Below, in pieces: positions 1-6,133 of a stretch of 8,768 nucleotides of DNA. Position numbers and translations under genes: made by a program. Within the stretch, counting starts at the first letter, position 1. Every line of letters begins with the position of its first letter. Origin of the DNA: Bryobacterales bacterium (GTDB taxonomy: Bacteria > Acidobacteriota > Terriglobia > Bryobacterales > Bryobacteraceae). The notes beneath the pieces were generated by a model. It worked only from the letters and a program-made list of their open reading frames with translations, ran no database searches and had not been told where the DNA came from. The stretch spans positions 1-8,768 of the forward strand of contig SHUN01000094.1 in NCBI GenBank assembly GCA_009697495.1, written 5' to 3'.

Positions 1-116
1 TTGTTGCTGACGACGCCGAAGAGCGGCATCGGCGCCGTGGGCTGGATGATGATCAGGCCCATGAAGATAAGATGGCGCAAGTGTAACGCGCGCCGAAGTC
101 CGGGAGCGGTGTCCAT
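1..116 (-). CDS. Amino acid permease, APC family, N-terminal fragment (runs off left edge)
   Basis: Reading the minus strand from an ATG at 116 gives an open frame of 38 codons that continues past the window edge. The peptide starts MDTAPGLRRALHLRHL and continues through a hydrophobic stretch containing IIIQPTAPMPLFGVVS. This is the usual N-terminus of APC-superfamily amino acid permeases: a short basic 'GLRRAL.LRHL' cytoplasmic segment, then a broken first transmembrane helix with small and proline residues that line the substrate site. Such proteins are inner-membrane amino acid/cation or proton carriers; the substrate cannot be read from this piece. There is no clear Shine-Dalgarno sequence ahead of the ATG. 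A GATAAT-like box lies about 6 bases upstream of it, so a leaderless transcript is possible but unproven. The gene diverges from the DUF58 gene with only 20 bases between starts. The family call rests on motif memory over a short peptide. Confidence 0.72.
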   Translation of the reverse strand, partial: MDTAPGLRRALHLRHLIFMGLIIIQPTAPMPLFGVVSN

Positions 117-136
117 CGCTGTATTATCAACAATGG

Positions 137-1195
137 ATGCGAAAAATGTGGCGACGCCTCTCCGGGGCTTGGCGAAAACGGCTCGATCAGCGGATCACCA
201 AGGCGGGCTTGGCCTTCACCCTGGCTGTGCTGCTGACGGCAGCCGCCGCGTTCGTTTCAGCGAACAATTTGATCTTTCTTATCACGTCGGCATTGATGGC
301 GACGCTGCTTGTTTCGGGCCTGGTGAATCGATTATCGCTCGCCGGGCTGGAGGTTGAATTTCATCCGCCGGAGCATCTTTTTGCGCGCGAACAGGCCACG
401 GCGAAACTCGTTGTGCGCAATGAGAAAAGCTGGATGCCCAGCTTTGCCACGCGTCTGCAATCGATACATGCCGATGGCTTGACGCAGCCGCTCTTCTTTT
501 CCATGATCGGCGGCGGTGAAGCGTTAACGGAGTATGCGGCCGTGCGATTCAGTAAACGCGGCCGGTACCGGGATAACTCGTTGGAGTTCACGTCGCGCTT
601 TCCCTTCGGCTTCGCCGAACGGCGCGCGCGCGTGACGCTTCATGCCGATGTGCTGGTTTATCCGGCACTGGAACCGAAACCATACGTAGAGGATTTCCTG
701 GCGCGGGTGGAGGGCGACATGCGGACCCGCCGGGCTGGGAGCGGGGACGAATTTTACCGGCTGCGTCCCTACACCGCGGCCGATGCGGCGCGCTCCATTG
801 ACTGGCGCTCGTCCGCGCGTCAGGGCGAGTTGCATGTCCGGGAAAACGCCCAGGAAGACGCGGTGACGGTGCATATCGTGATTGATCTGTTCGTCGGCGA
901 AGCGGGAATCGAATGGTTGGAAAGCGCCCTGGAAACGGCCGCGTGGTTGAGCGCGCGGCTGGAGGAGGCGGGCGTGAGCTACTCCGTGCGAACGCAGGAG
1001 CGCGTGCTGGAAGTGCCGCGGGATGGGCATTTGTACACGGTCTTGCGGTACCTGGCCGTCGTCGAGCCGACGCCGTATGGAGCGACGCATGGACTGGAAC
1101 GGGTCCTGCCCGAGGCAGGGGATGGGTATGTCCTGGTCCTGACATCCGACGTCACGCGCGTACCCGCGGGAGTGGGCGCGGTAACCGGGTCGTGA
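137..1195 (+). CDS. DUF58-domain membrane protein
   Basis: The 352-residue protein has a basic N-terminus (MRKMWRRLSGAWRKRL) followed by two closely spaced hydrophobic helices at about residues 23-41 and 45-63. The rest is predicted to be soluble. Residues 152-159 (TSRFPFGF) match the 'FPFGL' motif often seen ahead of DUF58. Residues 203-242 carry the core signature: GDEFYRLRPYTAADAARSID, then WRSSAR and LHVREN. The C-terminal part has a von Willebrand A-like strand (VHIVIDLF, about 245-252) with an Asp but no visible DxSxS metal site. In many bacteria DUF58 proteins sit beside a MoxR AAA+ ATPase and transglutaminase-like genes and are thought to work in envelope or protein-complex assembly. 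None of those partners is visible here. The start at 137 has no convincing ribosome site; an in-frame ATG at 146 is an alternative. The stop is 17 bases before the receptor start, and an in-frame GTG of the receptor overlaps this stop. Confidence 0.88.
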   Translation: MRKMWRRLSGAWRKRLDQRITKAGLAFTLAVLLTAAAAFVSANNLIFLITSALMATLLVSGLVNRLSLAGLEVEFHPPEHLFAREQATAKLVVRNEKSWMPSFATRLQSIHADGLTQPLFFSMIGGGEALTEYAAVRFSKRGRYRDNSLEFTSRFPFGFAERRARVTLHADVLVYPALEPKPYVEDFLARVEGDMRTRRAGSGDEFYRLRPYTAADAARSIDWRSSARQGELHVRENAQEDAVTVHIVIDLFVGEAGIEWLESALETAAWLSARLEEAGVSYSVRTQERVLEVPRDGHLYTVLRYLAVVEPTPYGATHGLERVLPEAGDGYVLVLTSDVTRVPAGVGAVTGS

Positions 1196-1212
1196 TAACC
1201 TTAGGGTTCCAG

Positions 1213-3114
1213 ATGAATTTAGGAATGTTAACCTTCGGCTGCTTGGCGGGCGTGCTGTCGGCGCAGCAGACGAAAGCGCTGGACCCGGTGCGAAGCGAGA
1301 TCACCGTTAATGAAAAAATCGCGGCCGAGGCGCCGGCGTCGATCACGGTGCTCAACAAGCTGCAGTTACAAGCGACACCGGGAGTGAATCTGGACGACCG
1401 CTTGCGGTCTGTGCCGGGTTTCACGCTGTTCCGGCGGACTTCGAGTGTTGTCGCGAATCCAACCACGCAGGGCATCTCGCTGCGCGGATTGGGCTCGAGC
1501 GGGGCGTCGCGGACGCTGGTGCTTTGGGATGGCGTGCCGGTGAACGATCCCTTCGGCGGATGGGTGTATTGGACCCGATTCTCGCCGGAGGACATTGACC
1601 GGATCGAGGTCGTGCGGGGAGCGTCGACGAGTGTGTTTGGCGACCGCGCCATCGGCGGATCGATTCAACTATTTTCGCGGCCGGCCGAGCCGTGGCGCGT
1701 TCATGGAGCTTATGAAGGCGGCAATAAAAATACGCATCAACTCAGCGGCGGGTTCAGCCATTTGCGGCCGCGCTGGGCGATGAGCACACAGGGGCGGGCG
1801 TTTCGAACGGACGGATTTTTTATCATCGAGGATGGCCGGCGAGGCGCGGTGGACACGCGAGCCGGCGTGGACTTTGTGGCGGGAGACATCCGGCTCGATT
1901 ATTTGGGCGCGAAGGACCGCTTCTTCTTGAAGTTCGACGCGCTGACCGAGGACCGGGCCAATGGCACCGTTGCCCAGCGGAATTCAACGAGCCTTGGAAA
2001 CGTGTCGGGCCAGTATTTCCGCGAGGTTGGGAAGGACAGTTTGTCGCTCACCGCCTGGCATGGACAGGAAGAGTTTCATGCTAGTTTTTCGGTGATCGCG
2101 GCGAACCGGCAAACGGAACGGCTTTCGATGCGGCAACAGGTGCCGGCGGACGTGACAGGCGGGGCGGCGTTGTATCGCTTACAGCGCGGCGTCGCGAACG
2201 CGTTACTCGGCGGAGACTTCACGCGAGCGGAAGGCTACAGCGTGGAGACGACGCTCCCAACCGGATTCAGCAACCGGGGCGGCGTGCAATGGCAGCGCGG
2301 AGCGTTCCTGCAAACCGACGTGAAGGCGGGGCCGCTCAAGTTGTTCGGCGGCGGGCGCATGCATGCGGCGGGCAATCAGGGGGCGTTCTTTTCGCCCAGC
2401 GGCGGATTCGTGTTGGGCAAAAAACAGTGGCGGGGACGGGGCACGGTGTACCGGTCTTTCCGCGCGCCGACGTTGAATGAGTTGTACCGTGAGTTCCGCG
2501 TCGGGAATGCGGTAACCAGAGCGAACGATGCGCTAAAGCCGGAAATCGCTTTCGGTTCCGAGATCGGCGTGGATTTTTCGGGCGAAACAACGCGGGGAGG
2601 CGTGACGTTTTATCGCACGTCGTTGACGGATCTGGTCACGAATGTAACCTTGCTGTCGACGCCGGCGTTGATCGAACGCCAGCGGCGAAACGCCGGGGCG
2701 GCATTAACGCGGGGCGTTGAGGCAAACGTGACGCAGCGTTGGCGGGACTTGCGTTTGGAGTTGGCATGGCTTTATAGCGAGAGCCGGTTTGCCGATCGCC
2801 GGCGCATTCCGCAGGTACCGAAACACGCCGGAAATGCCATGCTGCTGTGGGCGAAGGGCAAGACGCTCGTCAGCGGGGGGCTGCGAAGTTTTGCGGCGCA
2901 GTATGAAGACGATTTGAATGTCTTCCGATTGCCGGGTTATGCCACGGTGCAATTGGCAATGCGTCATGGACTGACGGAGCAGGTGTCGGCGATCGCGTCG
3001 TGGGAAAACTTGCTGGACCGCCGGTTTTATACGGGATTCACGCCGGTGCCGATGATCGGCGCGCCGCGTTTGTGGCGAGCCGGGTTGCGTTGGGAAGGGC
3101 GCGTCCGCAAGTAG
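1213..3114 (+). CDS. TonB-dependent outer-membrane receptor
   Basis: The 633-residue protein is an energised outer-membrane importer. A short signal peptide (about residues 1-17, probable cut LSA/QQ) is followed by a possible TonB-box-like stretch (EITVNEKI, 29-36). The plug domain spans about 38-155, with LDDRLRSVPGF, GISLRGLGSSG, LWDGVPVNDPFGG and the classic IDRIEVVRGASTSVFG motif. The remainder (about 165-633) has the alternating, aromatic-rich pattern of a 22-strand barrel. It includes a YRSFRAPTLNELYREF segment and a final ENLLDRRFY...LWRAGLRW strand region. Length and plug resemble BtuB/siderophore receptors of COG4206/COG1629 type, but the ligand cannot be assigned. The ATG at 1213 is chosen because TTAGGG at 1201-1206 gives a ribosome site 6 bases upstream. 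A GTG at 1192, overlapping the DUF58 stop as GTGA, is an alternative that lengthens the leader by 7 residues. The protein ends in GRVRK after the last strand rather than in an aromatic residue. No TonB, ExbB or ExbD gene is nearby. Confidence 0.9.
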   Translation: MNLGMLTFGCLAGVLSAQQTKALDPVRSEITVNEKIAAEAPASITVLNKLQLQATPGVNLDDRLRSVPGFTLFRRTSSVVANPTTQGISLRGLGSSGASRTLVLWDGVPVNDPFGGWVYWTRFSPEDIDRIEVVRGASTSVFGDRAIGGSIQLFSRPAEPWRVHGAYEGGNKNTHQLSGGFSHLRPRWAMSTQGRAFRTDGFFIIEDGRRGAVDTRAGVDFVAGDIRLDYLGAKDRFFLKFDALTEDRANGTVAQRNSTSLGNVSGQYFREVGKDSLSLTAWHGQEEFHASFSVIAANRQTERLSMRQQVPADVTGGAALYRLQRGVANALLGGDFTRAEGYSVETTLPTGFSNRGGVQWQRGAFLQTDVKAGPLKLFGGGRMHAAGNQGAFFSPSGGFVLGKKQWRGRGTVYRSFRAPTLNELYREFRVGNAVTRANDALKPEIAFGSEIGVDFSGETTRGGVTFYRTSLTDLVTNVTLLSTPALIERQRRNAGAALTRGVEANVTQRWRDLRLELAWLYSESRFADRRRIPQVPKHAGNAMLLWAKGKTLVSGGLRSFAAQYEDDLNVFRLPGYATVQLAMRHGLTEQVSAIASWENLLDRRFYTGFTPVPMIGAPRLWRAGLRWEGRVRK

Positions 3115-3115
3115 T

Positions 3116-3298
3116 TCAGCGCGGCTTGGGATCGGCCCTCAACGTCGTCCAAGGTCTCGCCGGCATGTCCCTCAAATAAGGCCGGGTCCAGTTGTTCTCC
3201 GGATGTTTGGCCAGATGCCGGGAGGCGCGGAACGGCGGTCCGCATTGCGGGCCGATGGCCCCGGAAAAGCTCATCTGCGATGCCATCCCAGCGTCCAT
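3116..3298 (-). pseudogene. Out-of-frame C-terminal tail of the C45/phospholipase-B-like hydrolase
   Basis: This 60-codon minus-strand frame begins with an ATG that shares one base with the TGA of the upstream hydrolase frame (TGATG) and ends one base from the convergent receptor gene. Its product, starting MDAGMASQMSFSGAIGPQCG and containing KHPENNWTRPYLRDMPARPW near the end, looks like the C-terminus I recall for secreted C45/acyl-transferase-like hydrolases: 'DA.MA..M.F.....PQCG.PF', then 'HPE..W..PYLRDMP..PW'. The upstream frame stops at just the place where such proteins continue. Reading as one protein needs a -1 shift at the GCC-TGA codons. I see no slippery heptamer there. The options are a frameshift mutation, a sequencing or assembly error, or termination-reinitiation giving a separate tail peptide. 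Marked as a pseudogene fragment because it is not an intact gene by itself. Confidence 0.68.
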
Positions 3299-4530
3299 CA
3301 GGCTCCGGCGAGGCCAAAGGCCGGGACCCAGGAAACGATGCCGCGGGGCGAGAGGTCGATGCGGCCACAGAGTGTCCGCTCATTCGGGTAGATCTTTCCG
3401 GTGAAACTGTCGACCGCGTCCCCGAGAAATCGTTGACCGGCCTTCACGTCGACGCGCCCTTTCCACTCCGCCATCAGCTGCTCCCAGCGGATACGGCGGG
3501 CATTGGCGCTGACGCTGCGATCCTTCCTGTTAAACGTCGTTTCTTCCTCGGCGAGTTTCTCGTTCACCGGGAAGTTGGACCCCACGAAGTAGCCATCGGC
3601 GCTGCGGCGCAACGTGACGTTTTTCAGCCCGAGTTCCAGGCTGGCGATCTCGCCGGTCTTGTTGTCGCCAACGAGCCAGTTGTTTGCGTAGCCGCCATTA
3701 TTGCCTTCAATCATGATGCGGGCGAACTCATCGATGGACGAGGCGTACTGCATCGCCTTCCGGGCGCGGATGAACTCCGGGATGCCATCGGGGTCAAATC
3801 CGGAAAATTGGCTGATCGTGGTTTCGGTAATCATCATACCCGCCGAATTGACGCCGAAATCGTCGGCGCTGTGAATCACTCCGGGCAGGCCATCCATGAA
3901 AATCCGGTTGCCGCGTTCCGGCACAATGTCAAAGACGATGTTCCAGCGCTGGCCGTCGAGATAGCCAGTCCAGGCGTTGTGACCCATCACAATCTTGCCG
4001 TCCTTGGTGTAGTCGCCGGTAGCGATAAACGCGCTGCAGCGTTCGGGGACGGACACAGGCTTTTGATGCTCAGCGTCCGGCTGTTTTTTGTCCCAGTAAG
4101 GAACGTAGTAGGGCCCCAATTCGAGAAAGGCGTTCAGGGCGACGACGTCCCAGATGTCGAGACGAACACTGCGCGAGAGCAAGCCGTCGACGATGCCGTT
4201 CAGTTCGTCGCGGTACTCTGGCTCGACCTTGGGCCACAAAACTTCTTCGGCGGCTTTACGAAAAAACTCCCAGTCTTTCTTCGTGTCGTGCTCGAGTTCG
4301 AGCGCGATCACTTTTTGCAGTTCAGCGATTTCTTTGGCCAGCAGGTTGCCATGCTGGTAGCCGATTTCAGCGGGCGTCCCCTCCAGATGGATCTGAATCC
4401 ACCCTTGGACGGGCGGTTTTCGAAACGCTTTGCGGAGAACGGCGTCCGGGTTTTCAGGAGCTGCCGCAAGCGGCAACGCGAGGCTGGAAAGACAGGCGGC
4501 GAGGGTAGCAATCACGAACCGAAAACTCAC
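3298..4530 (-). CDS. Secreted C45/phospholipase-B-like Ntn hydrolase (main, N-terminal part of a split gene)
   Basis: The 410-residue protein has a Sec-type signal peptide (about residues 1-23, LALPLAAA/PEN), so the mature enzyme is exported. The family resemblance is to the C45 acyl-transferase and phospholipase-B-like group of N-terminal nucleophile hydrolases. Members cleave themselves to expose a cysteine that then hydrolyses an amide or acyl bond. The candidate nucleophile is Cys165 in ERCSAFIATGDYTKDGKIVMG, followed by HNAWTGY (184-190). Other family-like blocks are GTPAEIGYQHG (51-61), LPGVIHSADDFGVNSAGM (215-232), ITETTIS (234-240) and NNWLVGD (283-289). The substrate is unknown. It starts at GTG, supported by AGGAG five bases upstream and by the absence of another in-frame Met before the mature region. 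The frame ends FGLAGA-stop, and the expected tail continues in another frame at 3116-3298. It diverges from the parvulin gene across 28 bases. Whether it is functional depends on the tail. Confidence 0.82.
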   Translation of the reverse strand: MSFRFVIATLAACLSSLALPLAAAPENPDAVLRKAFRKPPVQGWIQIHLEGTPAEIGYQHGNLLAKEIAELQKVIALELEHDTKKDWEFFRKAAEEVLWPKVEPEYRDELNGIVDGLLSRSVRLDIWDVVALNAFLELGPYYVPYWDKKQPDAEHQKPVSVPERCSAFIATGDYTKDGKIVMGHNAWTGYLDGQRWNIVFDIVPERGNRIFMDGLPGVIHSADDFGVNSAGMMITETTISQFSGFDPDGIPEFIRARKAMQYASSIDEFARIMIEGNNGGYANNWLVGDNKTGEIASLELGLKNVTLRRSADGYFVGSNFPVNEKLAEEETTFNRKDRSVSANARRIRWEQLMAEWKGRVDVKAGQRFLGDAVDSFTGKIYPNERTLCGRIDLSPRGIVSWVPAFGLAGA

Positions 4531-4535
4531 GATAT

Positions 4536-4540
4536 CTCCT
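4536..4540 (-). promoter_or_regulatory. Ribosome binding site of the C45-like hydrolase
   Basis: On the minus strand AGGAG is followed by ATATC and then the GTG start at 4530. A five-base spacer after a full AGGAG is close to ideal and is what decides in favour of the GTG start. Confidence 0.8.
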
Positions 4541-4553
4541 GAAGGTCGTATTT

Positions 4554-4559
4554 AGTATA
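4554..4559 (-). promoter_or_regulatory. Candidate -10 box for the C45-like hydrolase
   Basis: Minus-strand TATACT matches TATAAT at five of six positions and would place the transcript start near 4547, giving a leader of about 17 bases before the GTG. No good -35 box is visible 16-18 bases upstream, only a T-rich stretch. It is therefore a weak, position-supported guess. It overlaps the likely start codon of the divergent parvulin gene. Confidence 0.3.
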
Positions 4560-6133
4560 TGAGGTTCAGTACACTGAAAAAGATGAAGATTCGATTGGCC
4601 GCGGCTTTTCTTATAGTCGGCGGCGTATTCTCGCAACCCATTCGGCCGCAGGAAAGCCGCCAGATTGAAATCGATCCGAGCCGTCCGCGCGAAGTCGTGG
4701 CGACGCTGGACGGCCAGGATATTACGGCGGAGGAGTTCCAGCAATTAATCATCGCCATGGATCCGAAGGCGAAAGAGGCTGCCCGGAACAGCGCACCGGA
4801 AATGTTGCGCTACGTCGGGTGGCTGCGGCGCATGGGGGCGGAGGCGGAGAAACGCGGGTTGCCCGCGCAGAGCCTCCTGAAGCTGCAATTGGAAATGACG
4901 CGCATTCAGCTTTTGTCGAATGCCCTGATTCAGCAGCACGAGATGGAAGAAGTGGTGACGCCATTCGAGCAGCGCGGCTATTACCAGGCGAATCTGGCTT
5001 CGTATTCGGCCGTGAACGTAAAGCTGATCTATCTGCCGTTCACGAACGAAACCGAAGAGTTGCAAGCCAAGCGGAGGATGGAGGAGATTCATAAGAAGCT
5101 CCAGGGCGGAGCGCCGTTTGTCGCGATGGTGAAGGAGTATTCCAAGCACGCGGAGTCCCGTGAAAAAGACGGCGATTATGGCGAAATCCGAATGGCTGAC
5201 GAAATTCCGCAAATCGTGAAGGATGTGGCGTTCGGCTTGAAGGACGGAGCGTATTGCCCGCCGTTCCGGCTGCCAAACGGCTATTACATCTTTCAGCGGA
5301 CGGGTGTGAAGGTGGATGCCTATGAAAAAGTTAAGGATCCGATCTTCACCGAGATCAAACAGAAGCGAAATCTGGAATGGGTGGAAAAGCATCGTAAAGA
5401 GGTGGTGGTGACGATGAAGCCGAAGCCCATGCTGGAAGGCCAGCCGGTTTCGCCGGCGGAAATCGAGGCTTATCTCGGCGCGATGGACGAAAAACTGCGG
5501 TCGAATCTGCGCGATAACCCCGTGGAGATGCTGCGCGGGATTGGGTTCATGCGGCGAATGACGAAGATCGCGGTGGAGCAAAAGCTGGATCAGACGCCGC
5601 CATTTCGCCAGCAATTGGAGCTGACGCGGCTGCAGGCGCTGTCAAACGCGCTGATGCAGGCGGAAGAAAAGTTGATGCAAGTTTCGGATTCTGAAGTGAA
5701 AAAGGCTTATGCGGAGAACTTGAAATACGTCTCGCTGGCGCGCGTGAAGATTGTGTATGTCGCTGATGATGAAGCTTTGGCGAAGGAGATTCGGGCAAAA
5801 ATTCAGAGCGGCGCGGATTTTGCGGAGATGGTGAAACAGTATTCGAAAGATCCGGTTTCAAAGGCGAAGAACGGGGATTATGGGCCGTTGAAGATTACCG
5901 ATGACTTTCCGGCGGCGGCGAAGAAGGTGATTTGGGAGCTGAATGTGGGCGATGTGAGTGCGCCGGTGCAGCTCCCGAATGGATATTACCTCTTTAAATT
6001 GATGGGGTTAGACGAGCCTGGCGTGGAGAAGGTGCGCGAGGAGTTGACGAAGCGGTTGCGGGCGGCCAAGAGCCGGGATTGGATGAATTCGATGCGGGCA
6101 CAGGTGCAGGTGAAGATGGCGGAAAGGAAATGA
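4559..6133 (+). CDS. Exported parvulin-type peptidyl-prolyl isomerase-like protein, duplicated module
   Basis: The 524-residue protein begins with a signal peptide (basic MRFSTLKKMKIR, then a hydrophobic core to about residue 25, VFSQP). The mature protein therefore probably acts in the periplasm or is anchored there. It consists of two tandem copies of one module: a SurA-N-like helical region (about 46-145 and 288-387) followed by a parvulin/rotamase-like domain (about 151-250 and 391-483). Parvulin features seen in both are the 'FVAMVKEYSK / FAEMVKQYSK' helix, 'KDGDYGEI / KNGDYGPL', and 'LPNGYYIF / LPNGYYLF'. The histidines usual at the start (RHIL) and end (GYHI) of the catalytic fold are absent. 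These positions read VKLIYL/VKIVYV and GYYIF/GYYLF, so a chaperone role may outweigh isomerase activity. The start at 4559 is the longest; ATG 4583 (MKIRLAAAF) is a plausible alternative and neither has a strong ribosome site. The stop overlaps the trpC start (ATGA). The protein is lysine- and glutamate-rich in its second half. Confidence 0.85.
   Translation: MRFSTLKKMKIRLAAAFLIVGGVFSQPIRPQESRQIEIDPSRPREVVATLDGQDITAEEFQQLIIAMDPKAKEAARNSAPEMLRYVGWLRRMGAEAEKRGLPAQSLLKLQLEMTRIQLLSNALIQQHEMEEVVTPFEQRGYYQANLASYSAVNVKLIYLPFTNETEELQAKRRMEEIHKKLQGGAPFVAMVKEYSKHAESREKDGDYGEIRMADEIPQIVKDVAFGLKDGAYCPPFRLPNGYYIFQRTGVKVDAYEKVKDPIFTEIKQKRNLEWVEKHRKEVVVTMKPKPMLEGQPVSPAEIEAYLGAMDEKLRSNLRDNPVEMLRGIGFMRRMTKIAVEQKLDQTPPFRQQLELTRLQALSNALMQAEEKLMQVSDSEVKKAYAENLKYVSLARVKIVYVADDEALAKEIRAKIQSGADFAEMVKQYSKDPVSKAKNGDYGPLKITDDFPAAAKKVIWELNVGDVSAPVQLPNGYYLFKLMGLDEPGVEKVREELTKRLRAAKSRDWMNSMRAQVQVKMAERK
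4565..4578 (+). promoter_or_regulatory. 14-bp inverted repeat TTCAGT-AC-ACTGAA, possible operator
   Basis: Six-base arms are perfectly inverted around a two-base centre. The site sits in the divergent start region between the hydrolase and the parvulin/trp block, just upstream of the hydrolase's candidate -10 box. It also lies between the two possible start codons of the parvulin gene (4559 and 4583). Position and symmetry fit a dimeric repressor site, but a 12-base match can arise by chance and the regulator is unknown. Confidence 0.3.
4694..6130 (+). repeat. Internal tandem duplication within the parvulin-like gene (two units of about 240 codons)
   Basis: Unit 1 is about 4694-5416 and unit 2 about 5417-6130. 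They align at the protein level along their length: MDPKAKEAARNSAPEMLRYV with MDEKLRSNLRDNPVEMLRGI, LQLEMTRIQLLSNALIQ with QQLELTRLQALSNALMQ, GGAPFVAMVKEYSK with SGADFAEMVKQYSK, and the closing WVEKHRKEVVVTM with WMNSMRAQVQVKM. The DNA copies have diverged, so the duplication is old rather than a recent unstable repeat. Confidence 0.85.

Noticed and set aside
1..357. A 118-codon plus-strand frame open from the left edge
   Set aside because: It overlaps both the permease start on the other strand and the DUF58 start in another frame, and its sequence shows no family features.
913..1212. A 100-codon upstream extension of the receptor frame
   Set aside because: It lies within the DUF58 coding region, is Gly/Arg-rich, and would place the signal peptide in mid-protein. 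The ATG at 1213 with AGGG upstream fits better.
1213..1245. Lipoprotein signal in the receptor leader (Cys at residue 10)
   Set aside because: The residues before the Cys (LTFG) do not fit a lipobox and the hydrophobic segment continues past it; an ordinary signal peptidase cut after LSA fits better.
3285..3310. Programmed -1 ribosomal frameshifting at the hydrolase split
   Set aside because: No X-XXY-YYZ slippery heptamer is visible around GGA-GCC-TGA, so I do not claim a programmed site; mutation, error or reinitiation are more likely.
3280..4542. A 420-codon open frame on the plus strand, antisense to the hydrolase gene
   Set aside because: It mirrors the GC-rich hydrolase codons almost end to end, has no recognisable domain and no ribosome site. 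The minus strand has a signal peptide, family motifs and a perfect AGGAG, so the long antisense frame is a codon-bias shadow.
4745..5614. A 289-codon minus-strand open frame antisense to the parvulin-like gene
   Set aside because: Low-complexity His/Leu/Arg-rich product with no domain; the plus-strand frame has clear repeat and parvulin motifs.
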